Positions 8,276-16,975 are shown, numbered from the stretch's first letter. The stretch: DNA of 40,009 nt from UBA1715 sp964346725 (GCA_964346725.1 CAYFVM010000021.1:1-40009), one strand, 5' to 3'. Program-made: numbers and translations. The notes: generated by a model not told the origin, from the letters alone.

Positions 8276-8761
8276 TTAAAATTTATACCTTACACCCACG
8301 CGAAACATTGGATTGGTTCGTATAGACCATGCCTCATCATATAAAAAATCGTACAGCACCATTGCATACGCCTCCGTATTTTGGGACAATTCGGTCGTAC
8401 CACCTATTCCTATCGGCAATGAATTGACAGTAGCTTGATTGTTTTCCACATCTGAAAGGTGTGACAATTCATACTCGGCATGGACAAAGATATTAAAATC
8501 AAAATGATATTCACCAAAAATACGTCCTCCATACATCATCATCCAATAGGCTGATGACATATCTTTATTGTATAAAAAAAACGGAGATGCCCCTACCCGC
8601 AGATGTTCTATAAAGGTATACGATACCTCGGGTGCTATGTCAACATTCAAATAATTGTTGGTAATTCCCAAACCAAACATTCCTCCTATGTTAACCTGAG
8701 AATAGACTTTTGGGAATAAAATCAATATAAAGATAGTAGATAGAATTACTTTTTTGAACAT
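8276..8761 (-). CDS. Small outer-membrane beta-barrel-like protein, function unknown
   Basis: A 161-residue protein with a signal peptide (MFKKV, hydrophobic stretch, then YSQ at about 20-22). The rest alternates aromatic and polar residues, as in membrane beta strands. The C-terminus ends RVGVRYKF, a terminal Phe strand typical of barrel proteins recognised by BamA. The start is ambiguous between ATG 8761 and ATG 8770; I prefer 8761 because it gives a normal signal peptide. It is first in the run leading to holB and is divergent from the pseudokinase gene. The spacer is only 46 nt, so their promoters must share or overlap that region. I do not recognise a specific family. Confidence 0.7.
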   Translation of the reverse strand: MFKKVILSTIFILILFPKVYSQVNIGGMFGLGITNNYLNVDIAPEVSYTFIEHLRVGASPFFLYNKDMSSAYWMMMYGGRIFGEYHFDFNIFVHAEYELSHLSDVENNQATVNSLPIGIGGTTELSQNTEAYAMVLYDFLYDEAWSIRTNPMFRVGVRYKF

Positions 8762-8807
8762 AAAAACCATACCTTTGTGACTCTCGATAAAAGTAAACAA
8801 AATTTTT

Positions 8808-9809
8808 ATGCAAAAACGACTAATAGGGAAAAACAATTCATACTCTTTCGACTTTGAACTCCCTGATGAAAAAGAAGTAAAGCCGAATGATTTCGGACTC
8901 GTTTTTAGAGGTACATGCAATCAAACCAAAAAATCGGTTATCATTAGATTTTTGGCGGACAAGAAATTGTTACTGAACGAACAACACGTACTTCTCATTA
9001 ATAACATTTATGCAAATATAAATCTATTACATACAGGCATAGCACAGACATACGATTGCATAGCCGACGAAGACGGACTCTATATAGTGCGGGAGCAACT
9101 TATAGGAGTTGACCTACAATCTGTAATTTTCACTGGCGATTATCCTCACCTACGTGATCCTAAATTTTTGCTTCGGGTGGGCGAAAAAGTATGTGATATA
9201 CTCGCCGTACTACATCAAAACAAAATTGTGCATCGTCGCATACAGCCGAGTACTATCTTTTTAGTTGCAGATGAGACGGGGAAAATTGACACGGGAAATC
9301 CTATGGTAAAATTGCTCAACTTTGAATATGTGCAAATCAACAACCAAAACATGTTCAACTTTTCGAGAATACCATACACACTCTATTATTCTGCCCCAGA
9401 ATTAGTACTACAATCAGGTTTACTTATAAATGCCACATGCGATTTGTATAGTTTGGGTATCACGCTCTATGAAGCACTGGCACGCCAACATGCGTTTGAG
9501 TGTAAAAATAACGACAACAATCTCATTTTAAATATGCAGATTTCATATCCGTTGAAAAGACACTACCGCATTGATAAAATACTTTTTGCTTTTTTGCAAA
9601 AAGCTTCTGCAAAACATATTTTCAAAACACCTCCAACACGCTACAAAGCTGAGGCACGAGACAAATATTTTTTCAATGCACAACAACAACGATTCCAATC
9701 GGCACAAGAAATGCGACACACTCTTCAATTGCTCATTCAAAGCATACCCGATAAATCTGAAAATGCATTTAAAGCTAAACTGAAAAAAATCTTTTCAAAA
9801 GAAGTGTGA
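8808..9809 (+). CDS. Serine/threonine-kinase-fold protein, predicted pseudokinase
   Basis: A 333-residue cytoplasmic protein with the order of a eukaryotic-type protein kinase domain. A degenerate Gly loop NDFGLVFRG lies at 27-35, the catalytic-loop region VHRRIQPSTIFL at 141-152, YYSAPELV at 193-200 and the helix-F CDLYSLGITLYE at 211-222. The catalytic positions are changed: the VAIK Lys is R47, HRD is HRR (142-144), the following K and N are Q146 and T149, and DFG is NFE (171-173). It should not transfer phosphate in the usual way. The C-terminal 100 residues are basic and lack a membrane segment. Scaffold or nucleotide-binding roles are possible but not shown. It appears to be a single-gene unit. 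Confidence 0.85.
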   Translation: MQKRLIGKNNSYSFDFELPDEKEVKPNDFGLVFRGTCNQTKKSVIIRFLADKKLLLNEQHVLLINNIYANINLLHTGIAQTYDCIADEDGLYIVREQLIGVDLQSVIFTGDYPHLRDPKFLLRVGEKVCDILAVLHQNKIVHRRIQPSTIFLVADETGKIDTGNPMVKLLNFEYVQINNQNMFNFSRIPYTLYYSAPELVLQSGLLINATCDLYSLGITLYEALARQHAFECKNNDNNLILNMQISYPLKRHYRIDKILFAFLQKASAKHIFKTPPTRYKAEARDKYFFNAQQQRFQSAQEMRHTLQLLIQSIPDKSENAFKAKLKKIFSKEV

Positions 9810-9902
9810 AATGAACGAAAACAACAAAAAACACGTTATCATTATACCAACACATTCTTTTTAAATAGAAAAACTATTTTACCATTTTTTGAGAAAAATC
9901 AT

Positions 9903-9910
9903 TATTTTTG
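9903..9910 (+). promoter_or_regulatory. Candidate pgk promoter -7 element
   Basis: TATTTTTG matches TAnnTTTG and lies 41 nt before the pgk ATG. A TTTTTTG tract occurs upstream but only about 11 nt away, so the -33 element is not well placed. A weak AT-rich hairpin (AAATAG at 9863-9868 with CTATTT at 9874-9879) just upstream could end the pseudokinase transcript. Confidence 0.4.
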
Positions 9911-9951
9911 GTCGACGAAAAAAATTAAGTATAACAATAAACAACTACACA

Positions 9952-11217
9952 ATGCAAACAATAGACAAGTACAATTTTGCAGGTAAAAAAGCAATCGTAC
10001 GCGTGGACTTCAATGTTCCTCTAAACGAAAACGGAAAAATCACAGACGACACACGTATTCGTGGCGCTCTTCCTACATTAAAGAAAATTTTGGCCGATGG
10101 TGGGGCAGCAATCATCATGTCTCATATGGGAAAACCAAAAGGAAAAGTTAACCCTAAAATGTCATTAGGACTTATTACTGAAGCTGTTGCTAAAGCTCTC
10201 GGCACTACAGTAAAATTCGCTCCGGATTGTGCAAAAGCTGCCGATGCTGCTAAAGCATTAAAATCAGGAGAAGTTCTTTTACTTGAAAACCTTCGTTTCT
10301 ATCCTGAAGAAGAAGGGAAACCTGTTGGCATCGAAAAAGAAGATCCTGCTTACGATGCTGCTAAAAAAGAGATGAAAACAAAACAAAAAGATTTTTCAAA
10401 AACATTGGCTTCTTATGCTGATGCATACGTTAATGACGCTTTTGGAACAGCACACCGTTCACATGCTTCTACAGCTGTTATTGCTGACTATTTCGACACT
10501 GATAGCAAAATGCTTGGCTATTTAATGGAAAAAGAAGTTACGGCTATTGACAATGTATTAAAAAATGCAAAACACCCTTTCACTGCTATTATCGGAGGTT
10601 CAAAAGTAAGCTCTAAATTAGCTGTAATTAAAAACCTTTTGGATAAAGTAGACAACTTAATTATCGGTGGTGGTATGGGTTATACCTTTATTAAAGCACA
10701 AGGTGGACACATTGGTGATTCTCTTCACGAAGATGAATTAATGCCAGAAGCATTAAACATCATAGCAGCAGCAAAAGAAAAAGGCGTAAACTTGAGCCTT
10801 TCTGTAGCTACAGTTGCCAGTGATTCATTCTCTAACGATGCTAACCGTCAAACAGTTGATATATACAACATTCCTGATGGTTGGGAAGGAATGGATGCTT
10901 CACAACAAAGTATTGACAATTGGAAGAAAATCATAATGGATAGTAAAACTATTCTATGGAATGGTCCTGTTGGCGTATTTGAATTTGAAAATTTCGCACA
11001 CGGAACGGGCGAAATTGCTAAAACTGTTGCAGAAGCGACACAAAAAAATGGTGCTTATAGCCTTATCGGTGGTGGCGATTCTGTGGCTGCCATAAACAAA
11101 TTCGGATTAGCTGAAAAAGTATCATACGTTTCTACCGGTGGTGGCGCTATGCTAGAAGCAATCGAAGGAAAAACTCTTCCAGGTGTTGCTGCCATTCGTG
11201 GAGATAAAAATAACTAA
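9952..11217 (+). CDS. pgk: Phosphoglycerate kinase
   Basis: Makes ATP and 3-phosphoglycerate from 1,3-bisphosphoglycerate and ADP in glycolysis. The 421-residue two-domain enzyme shows RVDFNVP at 17-23, the substrate-binding MSHMGKPKG, a nucleotide-side LWNGPVGVFE, GGGDSVAA and the C-terminal STGGGAM. Length is normal for the bacterial enzyme. The frame is open back to 9889, but ATG 9952 (MQTIDKYNF) is the family start and follows the TATTTTTG element. It is followed after 28 nt by a small glycogen-binding-domain gene, and the two share a terminator at 11566. Confidence 0.98.
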   Translation: MQTIDKYNFAGKKAIVRVDFNVPLNENGKITDDTRIRGALPTLKKILADGGAAIIMSHMGKPKGKVNPKMSLGLITEAVAKALGTTVKFAPDCAKAADAAKALKSGEVLLLENLRFYPEEEGKPVGIEKEDPAYDAAKKEMKTKQKDFSKTLASYADAYVNDAFGTAHRSHASTAVIADYFDTDSKMLGYLMEKEVTAIDNVLKNAKHPFTAIIGGSKVSSKLAVIKNLLDKVDNLIIGGGMGYTFIKAQGGHIGDSLHEDELMPEALNIIAAAKEKGVNLSLSVATVASDSFSNDANRQTVDIYNIPDGWEGMDASQQSIDNWKKIIMDSKTILWNGPVGVFEFENFAHGTGEIAKTVAEATQKNGAYSLIGGGDSVAAINKFGLAEKVSYVSTGGGAMLEAIEGKTLPGVAAIRGDKNN

Positions 11218-11245
11218 GTAAATTTTATTTTTTAAAACTCTAAAA

Positions 11246-11548
11246 ATGAAGAAGCAAGTATTTAAACCTATTGTAAACGAAACTGAAGAAGTTACGTTTA
11301 CAATCTCTGCCGAAGTATTAGGTGGGGCAAAAAAAGCTAGCATTGCCGGCGAGTTCAATAATTGGGATATTACCAAAAATCCTTTTAAAATTACCAAAGG
11401 AGTAGGCAGTGTAAAAGTGACTCTTAAAAAAGGACACGAATATCAATATCGCTTTGTTATTAACGGAGAAATCTGGGTTAATGATCCAAGTGCAGCAAAA
11501 CAAGTTGCCAACGGATTGGGAGAACAAAATTCAGTTATCTGTTTATAA
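11246..11548 (+). CDS. Stand-alone glycogen-binding (CBM48 / AMPK-beta-like) domain protein
   Basis: A 100-residue protein consisting of one early-set (isoamylase N-terminal / CBM48) beta-sandwich and no enzyme domain. The signature is ASIAGEFNNWD (31-41), followed by YQYRFVINGEIW (66-77). W40 and W77 are at the positions of the glycogen-stacking Trp residues of AMPK beta. No signal peptide is present, so it should act in the cytoplasm. It is 28 nt behind pgk and ahead of a terminator, so the two are probably co-expressed. Binding to alpha-glucan is inferred from the fold; the protein partner, if any, is unknown. Confidence 0.85.
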   Translation: MKKQVFKPIVNETEEVTFTISAEVLGGAKKASIAGEFNNWDITKNPFKITKGVGSVKVTLKKGHEYQYRFVINGEIWVNDPSAAKQVANGLGEQNSVICL

Positions 11549-11565
11549 TTGATACTGAATATCAC

Positions 11566-11603
11566 AAGGCGATCACGTTGTAAAAAATGTGACCGCCTTT
11601 TTT
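11566..11603 (+). terminator. Rho-independent terminator after the pgk unit
   Basis: AAGGCGATCAC (11566-11576) pairs with GTGACCGCCTT (11589-11599) with one A-C mismatch, and a run of T follows to 11603. It lies 17 nt past the stop of the CBM48 gene. dsbD starts 26 nt later, so some readthrough into dsbD is possible; I found no good TAnnTTTG element between them. Confidence 0.75.
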
Positions 11604-11629
11604 ATAAATTCACTTTTATACAAACTGTC

Positions 11630-13717
11630 ATGAAACGATTTGTTTTTTACTTGCTCTTCTTATGTCTTCTTCCCTTTGCTAGCTTTAGTCAAAGTGCACA
11701 ATGGAATTTTACATACCAACCAAGCCAAAATTCTTCTACAAATGAATTTGAGATAGTAATGGACATTACCATCCCTGAAGATTTTCACATGTACAGCTTT
11801 GACCAAGTTCCTGGAGGACCAATCGCCGCACGTGTTGATTTTGTAACTCCAAAAGGAATTGAAAAAATTGGTAGACTGCAATACAAATCGCAAGAGCCAA
11901 AGGAATTTTACGACGACATTTTTGAAATAAATATCCGTCAGCTTGCGGGACATACCACATGGTCGCAAAAATTCAAAATTACCAATACCGCCACTTCTGG
12001 ACTAATTACGGGGAAATATAGTTATCAACTCTGCAAAGACGACGGATTCTGCATTAACCCCCTTCCCGAACAATTTTCTATTGAAATTCCAATAGAAAAA
12101 TATCGTTCTATAGACAATGAAGTCATTTCCTCGAAAGAAATGCCTAAAGAGACCGTTACTACAACATCTAAGATGGTAGACAGCTCTACACAAATACTTC
12201 CTCAAGATACGCCTACTACTAACGCACAAATAGACACAACTACACAGATACAACCCTCTAAAGAATCTACCCCACAAAACAAAGGCCGTTCACTATGGCT
12301 CACATTTTTCCTTGGCTTTTTAGGTGGATTGTTGGCATTCCTTACACCATGTGTATTTCCTATGGTTCCTATGACTGTGAGCATGTTTCTCAAACGAGAC
12401 AAAAAACATGCTCTTCGCGACATTATCATCTATGGACTTTCCATCGTTTTTATTTTTGTTGCATTAGGACTCAGTATCACACTGTTATTCGGCGTTGACG
12501 CACTCAATAAGTTATCCACCGAACCAGCATTTAATATGGTATTCTTTATCATTTTTGTAATATTTGCTATCTCATTTTTTGGCGTATTCGAATTGATGCT
12601 TCCAACTTCGTGGATAAATTACTTTGACAAAAAAGCGGACTCTTCAAAAGGGTTCTTCAGCATATTCTTCATGGCATTCACCTTAGTGCTTGTATCATTC
12701 TCTTGCACAGCAATGATTATTGGCACTCTGTTGGTTGAATCTGTTGTTACAGGAACAATTGCCGGTCCATTGATTGGAATGCTTGGATTTGCAATCGCAC
12801 TTGCGCTCCCATTCATAATATTTGCGGCTGTTCCCTCTCTCCTTCAATCGCTTGGGAAATCAGGAGAGTGGATGAACGACATAAAAGTTTCTCTTGGTTT
12901 TATAGAGTTGGGATTTGCACTCAAATTTATTTCAAAGGCTGATTTAGTTGCCGACTGGGGTATTCTTCCGCGTGATGTTTTTATTGCAATCTGGATAGTA
13001 CTGCTTATCATTTGGGGACTATACATACTTAAAAGATTCCCTCGCAATAGAGCCATTTCTCAAAAAATAAACAAAACTCGAATTACAATAGCCGCATTAC
13101 TTTTCTGTTTTGCGCTCTATCTTATTCCTGGCTTTTTAGGCAAACCTCTTGACCTTGTGAGCGGATATTTACCACCTATGAGCACCCAGAAGATTCACAT
13201 TCTTTCAACAGAAGAAAAACTTACTGACGCCCAAAAACAAAAAAAATATAGCAACCTATTCCACTCCCCATATGGAATAGAAGGATTTTATGACTATGAC
13301 GAAGGTATGGCATACGCAAAACAAACGAACAAACCTGTACTTCTTGATTTTACAGGACTCGGTTGTGAAAATTGCAGAAAAATAGAAATGAATGTCTGGG
13401 AGAAACCAGAAATACTCAGCCTTTTGAAAAACAACTATGTCCTTATATCTCTCTACCTTGACTCACGAGAACCGTTAGACACATCACTAGTTCGCAAAGA
13501 GACATACGGAGGAAAAACGTATGATATTACTACAATAGGTGAACATTGGAGCATATTTATGATGAAAAACTATCATGGGCTAATGCAACCCTATTACGTG
13601 ATTCTCTCTCCCGATGGAAAACAAATAGGAGAACCTATTACATACAACGAAGCAAAGGTTGTCGCACAATTCAAGGCATTTTTGGAAAAAGGAATTGAAT
13701 ATCAAACGAAACAATAA
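11630..13717 (+). CDS. dsbD: Protein-disulfide reductase DsbD
   Basis: Carries electrons from cytoplasmic thioredoxin across the inner membrane to periplasmic thiol proteins. The 695-residue protein has a signal peptide (1-20) and a DsbD N-terminal domain with C135 and C141 in LCKDDGFCINP. A Thr/Gln-rich linker spans about 170-220. A multi-helix membrane domain (about 222-505) has C241 in LTPCVFP and C359 in SFSCTA. A C-terminal thioredoxin domain has GCENC (C579, C582). All six redox cysteines are present. The start is ATG 11630, giving a proper signal peptide; the frame is open to 11549 across the terminator. The NUDIX-macro gene follows after 5 nt. Confidence 0.95.
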   Translation: MKRFVFYLLFLCLLPFASFSQSAQWNFTYQPSQNSSTNEFEIVMDITIPEDFHMYSFDQVPGGPIAARVDFVTPKGIEKIGRLQYKSQEPKEFYDDIFEINIRQLAGHTTWSQKFKITNTATSGLITGKYSYQLCKDDGFCINPLPEQFSIEIPIEKYRSIDNEVISSKEMPKETVTTTSKMVDSSTQILPQDTPTTNAQIDTTTQIQPSKESTPQNKGRSLWLTFFLGFLGGLLAFLTPCVFPMVPMTVSMFLKRDKKHALRDIIIYGLSIVFIFVALGLSITLLFGVDALNKLSTEPAFNMVFFIIFVIFAISFFGVFELMLPTSWINYFDKKADSSKGFFSIFFMAFTLVLVSFSCTAMIIGTLLVESVVTGTIAGPLIGMLGFAIALALPFIIFAAVPSLLQSLGKSGEWMNDIKVSLGFIELGFALKFISKADLVADWGILPRDVFIAIWIVLLIIWGLYILKRFPRNRAISQKINKTRITIAALLFCFALYLIPGFLGKPLDLVSGYLPPMSTQKIHILSTEEKLTDAQKQKKYSNLFHSPYGIEGFYDYDEGMAYAKQTNKPVLLDFTGLGCENCRKIEMNVWEKPEILSLLKNNYVLISLYLDSREPLDTSLVRKETYGGKTYDITTIGEHWSIFMMKNYHGLMQPYYVILSPDGKQIGEPITYNEAKVVAQFKAFLEKGIEYQTKQ

Positions 13718-13722
13718 TTACC

Positions 13723-14667
13723 ATGTTTGAATACCAATATCCACACCCTACTATTACAGCTGATTGTATCGTTTTCGGCATTAATGAGAAAGATATAAAA
13801 GTATTACTGATTCAACGCAAAAACGCCCCACATAAAAACCAATGGGCTTTTCCCGGTGGATTTATGAATATAGATGAAACAACCGAAGATTGCGCAAAAC
13901 GTGAATTGTTAGAAGAAACTGGCTTACACGTACAAAACGTCACTCGTTTGGGAGTATTTGACGCCGTTAACCGCGATTCACGTGAGCGAGTTGTTTCAGT
14001 TGCCTACTACACTGTTACACCCGTATCAGATATAAAAGGTAGTGACGATGCCCAACAAGCCCGGTGGTTCTCTTTTGACGAAATCGCTGATACTCCCCTC
14101 GCATTTGATCATGCAGAGATGTTTCGTTTAGCTAAAGCAGCCTTATATCAAAGCATAGGAGATAAACTCTCAATCATTGTTGGTGATATCACAAAAATCG
14201 CGTTTGATGCAATTGTAAATGCAGCAAACACAAGTCTTTTAGGCGGTGGTGGCGTTGATGGAGCGATACATCGTGCTGCAGGGCAACAATTGCTCGAAGA
14301 ATGTAAGACACTACATAGTTGTAAAACAGGAGAAGCAAAAATCACAAAAGGATATAATCTTCCTTCTAAGTATGTAATCCACACAGTAGGGCCGGTATGG
14401 TATGGAGGGAACTCCAATGAGCCGGAACTACTCCGTAGTGCATATGCAAATACTATGAAAGTAGCTCACGAAAATGCTTGTAAAACCATTGCATTCCCGT
14501 CTATCAGCACAGGAGCATACGGATATCCTTTAGAAAAAGCTATTCCCATAGCTATACACGAAGTCATTCGTTCACTTTTTCTATATCCCGAAATGCAACA
14601 AGTTGCATTTGTCTGTTTCAACCACCACACAGAAACATCCTATCGAGAATTTTTGAATAAAAACTGA
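13723..14667 (+). CDS. NUDIX hydrolase fused to a macro domain
   Basis: A 314-residue soluble fusion. Residues 1-140 are a NUDIX domain with a complete box, G46-x5-E52-x7-R60-E61-x2-E64-E65-x-G67. This resembles the ADP-ribose pyrophosphatase/NrtR group, but I see no NrtR DNA-binding tail. Residues about 148-314 are a macro domain of the YmdB/MacroD type: VGDITK at 153-158, NAAN at 166-169, the glycine-rich GGGGVDGAIHRAAG at 174-187 and STGAYGYP near 262. Both parts act on ADP-ribose compounds in known relatives. A plausible reading is release of ADP-ribose or O-acetyl-ADP-ribose by one half and hydrolysis by the other. It starts 5 nt after dsbD. Confidence 0.92.
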   Translation: MFEYQYPHPTITADCIVFGINEKDIKVLLIQRKNAPHKNQWAFPGGFMNIDETTEDCAKRELLEETGLHVQNVTRLGVFDAVNRDSRERVVSVAYYTVTPVSDIKGSDDAQQARWFSFDEIADTPLAFDHAEMFRLAKAALYQSIGDKLSIIVGDITKIAFDAIVNAANTSLLGGGGVDGAIHRAAGQQLLEECKTLHSCKTGEAKITKGYNLPSKYVIHTVGPVWYGGNSNEPELLRSAYANTMKVAHENACKTIAFPSISTGAYGYPLEKAIPIAIHEVIRSLFLYPEMQQVAFVCFNHHTETSYREFLNKN

Positions 14668-14765
14668 TAGCGGTCGGGAAAAATCGTAATTCAAATAGGC
14701 TTCTTTATTAGAAATCCACCTTGTGTTTTTCCTCAATCAAAATCTTGTGTTTATAGCAAAAAAAG

Positions 14766-14790
14766 AAGGCTCACAAAAAATGTGAGCCTT
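14766..14790 (-). terminator. Rho-independent terminator of the ribosomal operon
   Basis: AAGGCTCACA (14766-14775) and TGTGAGCCTT (14781-14790) form a perfect 10-bp stem with a 5-base loop. On the minus strand the hairpin is followed by CTTTTTTT, so it ends transcripts coming from rplQ. On the plus strand there is no U-run, so the convergent NUDIX-macro transcript is probably not ended efficiently here. Confidence 0.85.
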
Positions 14791-14822
14791 ACCATTATGA
14801 AAACCTAAAAATCTTTTCTTGA

Positions 14823-15323
14823 TTATTCAGCAACAGGTGCTTCTGGTTTTTCTGCTTTAGCTTCTACTACTTCTGCATCAGTTGCAACTGTAGTTGCTTT
14901 TTTGCGACTTCTACGAGCAGGAGCTTTCTTAGCTGGAGCTGCTTTTGCAGTCTTAGAATAAACCTCATTGTAATCAACCAATTCTATCATACACATTTCA
15001 GCAGCATCGCCAATACGAGTTCCCAATTTAATGATTCTCGTGTATCCACCAGGACGTTCGCTAACTTTCGTTGATACTTCGCGAAACAATTCTGTCACAG
15101 CATATTTGTTTTTCAAATATCTAAACACAATACGACGTGAATGAGTTGAATCTTCTTTTGAACGCGTGATTATTGGTTCAACATATACTTGTAAAGCTTT
15201 TGCCTTAGCAACTGTTGTTTTTATTCTTTTGTGCATGATTAACGAAGTTGCCATATTTGACAACATAGCTAATCTATGTTCATGAGTTCTACCTAAATGG
15301 TTTATTGTTCTTCCGTGTCTCAT
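14823..15323 (-). CDS. rplQ: 50S ribosomal protein L17
   Basis: Large-subunit protein at the exit-tunnel side. Residues 1-120 carry the family core (MRHGRTINHLGRTHEHR at the start, ERPGGYTRIIKLGTRIGD near 90-107). The last 40-45 residues are a tail rich in Ala, Lys and Glu (AAPAKKAPARRSRKK, then an acidic stretch). This makes the protein longer (166 residues) than the 120-130 of E. coli. Such tails are usual in Bacteroidota. It is the last gene of the 32-gene series, 6 nt after rpoA, and is followed by the terminator at 14766. Confidence 0.98.
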   Translation of the reverse strand: MRHGRTINHLGRTHEHRLAMLSNMATSLIMHKRIKTTVAKAKALQVYVEPIITRSKEDSTHSRRIVFRYLKNKYAVTELFREVSTKVSERPGGYTRIIKLGTRIGDAAEMCMIELVDYNEVYSKTAKAAPAKKAPARRSRKKATTVATDAEVVEAKAEKPEAPVAE

Positions 15324-15329
15324 CTCTTA

Positions 15330-16325
15330 CTATTCTTTATCCAATTTATACTTCGAAATATCCATACCGAATTGCAAATTATAGTTTCCCAACAATTCAT
15401 CTAACTCAGTAAGTGATTTTTTACCAAAATTTCTAAACTTGAGTAAATCGTTTTTGTTGAATTGAACCAATTCGCCTAATGTTTCAACATCTGCTGCTTT
15501 TAAGCAGTTTAATGCACGAACAGACAAATCTAAATCAACTAAGCGCGATTTAAGTAATTGGCGCATATGTAATACTTCTTCGTCGAATTCTTCGTTTCCG
15601 AATTTATCATCTGCATCAATTGTAATTTTCTCATCAGAAAACAACATGAAGTGTTGAATTAAAATACGAGCTGCTTCTTTCAATGCATCTTTTGGATGAA
15701 TAGAACCGTCAGTTAATATTTCAATTACTAATTTCTCATAATCGGTTTTCTGTTCCACACGATAGTTTTCTGTGTAATATTTCACATTGACCATTGGTGT
15801 AAAAATAGAGTCTACCTGAATAATTCCGAATTCGCCATCAACTGGTTTGTTTTCTTCAGCTGGCACATATCCACGACCTTTTCCAATCCAAAAATCGATA
15901 GTCAATTTAATAGATGGTTCCATGTTACATAATACCAATTCTGGATTAAGAACTTGGAAATTTGTCATGAAAGCATTCAAATCATTTGCTGTTAAGGCTG
16001 ATTTTCCTGCTACTGTTACTGTAAAGTGTTCGTTTTGTACAGCATCAGCAGATACTTTTTTGAAACGAATTTTCTTTATATTTAAGATAATCTCAGTAAC
16101 ATCTTCTACAACACCTTTAATTGCTGTAAATTCATGATCTACTCCTTCTATCTTGATATTGGTAACTGCGTAACCTTCCAATGCGGAAAGCAACACTCTC
16201 CGTATTGCGTTTCCTACCGTTGTACCATATCCTGGTTCAAGCGGACGAAACTCGAACACGCCCTTACGTCCATCCGATTCAAGCATTATAACTTTATCGG
16301 GTTTTTGAAATGCTAAAATTGCCAT
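15330..16325 (-). CDS. rpoA: RNA polymerase alpha subunit
   Basis: Nucleates RNA polymerase assembly and contacts promoter DNA and activators. The 331-residue protein has the alpha N-terminal dimerisation domain (LEPGYGTTVGNAIRRVLLSA near 30-50), a linker, and the C-terminal domain at about 250-320 (SVRALNCLKAADVETLGELV, then LLKFRNFGKKSLTEL). Start is ATG 16325 (MAILAFQ), as in relatives; a reading two codons longer would need a TTG start. It lies between rpsD and rplQ, the normal alpha-operon order. Confidence 0.98.
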   Translation of the reverse strand: MAILAFQKPDKVIMLESDGRKGVFEFRPLEPGYGTTVGNAIRRVLLSALEGYAVTNIKIEGVDHEFTAIKGVVEDVTEIILNIKKIRFKKVSADAVQNEHFTVTVAGKSALTANDLNAFMTNFQVLNPELVLCNMEPSIKLTIDFWIGKGRGYVPAEENKPVDGEFGIIQVDSIFTPMVNVKYYTENYRVEQKTDYEKLVIEILTDGSIHPKDALKEAARILIQHFMLFSDEKITIDADDKFGNEEFDEEVLHMRQLLKSRLVDLDLSVRALNCLKAADVETLGELVQFNKNDLLKFRNFGKKSLTELDELLGNYNLQFGMDISKYKLDKE

Positions 16326-16345
16326 AGACAAATGCCTCTTTGTTA

Positions 16346-16954
16346 TTATTTAGAATAAAGTTCTACGATTAATTGTTCTTTAATGTTTTCAGGTACTTCT
16401 GAACGTTCTGGTACATTCAAGAATTTGCCTTGCATTTCTGCTTTATCAAATTCTAACCATGAATATTTACTTACAGAATTTGTACTTAAAGAACTCGTAA
16501 TTACTTCCAATGATTTTGATTTTGGTCGAACACCAACAATCATTCCTGGTTTTACTGAGAATGAAGGAATGTTTACAACATTTCCATCAACCATAATATG
16601 ACCGTGGTTTACAATTTGACGTGCTGAACGACGTGAAGGAGCAATTCCCATGCGGTATACTACGTTATCTAAACGTTGTTCCAACATTTGAATTAAAATT
16701 TCACCAGTAATACCTGGTTTTCTTTCTGCAGCATCAAACAAATTAGCAAATTGACGTTCTAAAACGCCATATGTATATTTAGCCTTTTGTTTTTCTTGCA
16801 ACTGAATACCATATTCAGTCTTTTTAGCTCTTCTTTTTGAAGGGCCATGCTGACCTGGAGCATAGTTCTTTTTTTGTAAGGCACTATCTGGTCCGTAAAT
16901 TGGTTCTCCAAATTTACGGGCTATCTTCGATGTTGATCCTATATATCTTGCCAT
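16346..16954 (-). CDS. rpsD: 30S ribosomal protein S4
   Basis: Primary 16S rRNA-binding protein that starts small-subunit assembly. It has 202 residues. The N-terminal part begins MARYIGSTSKIARKFG and lacks the four-Cys zinc knuckle, so it is the zinc-free form. The S4 RNA-binding domain lies at about 90-150 (MLEQRLDNVVYRMGIAPSRR). In E. coli S4 represses the alpha operon, but I see no matching pseudoknot here. It is 21 nt after rpsK. Confidence 0.98.
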   Translation of the reverse strand: MARYIGSTSKIARKFGEPIYGPDSALQKKNYAPGQHGPSKRRAKKTEYGIQLQEKQKAKYTYGVLERQFANLFDAAERKPGITGEILIQMLEQRLDNVVYRMGIAPSRRSARQIVNHGHIMVDGNVVNIPSFSVKPGMIVGVRPKSKSLEVITSSLSTNSVSKYSWLEFDKAEMQGKFLNVPERSEVPENIKEQLIVELYSK

Positions 16955-16975
16955 CTATCTAATCTAATTAAAATA

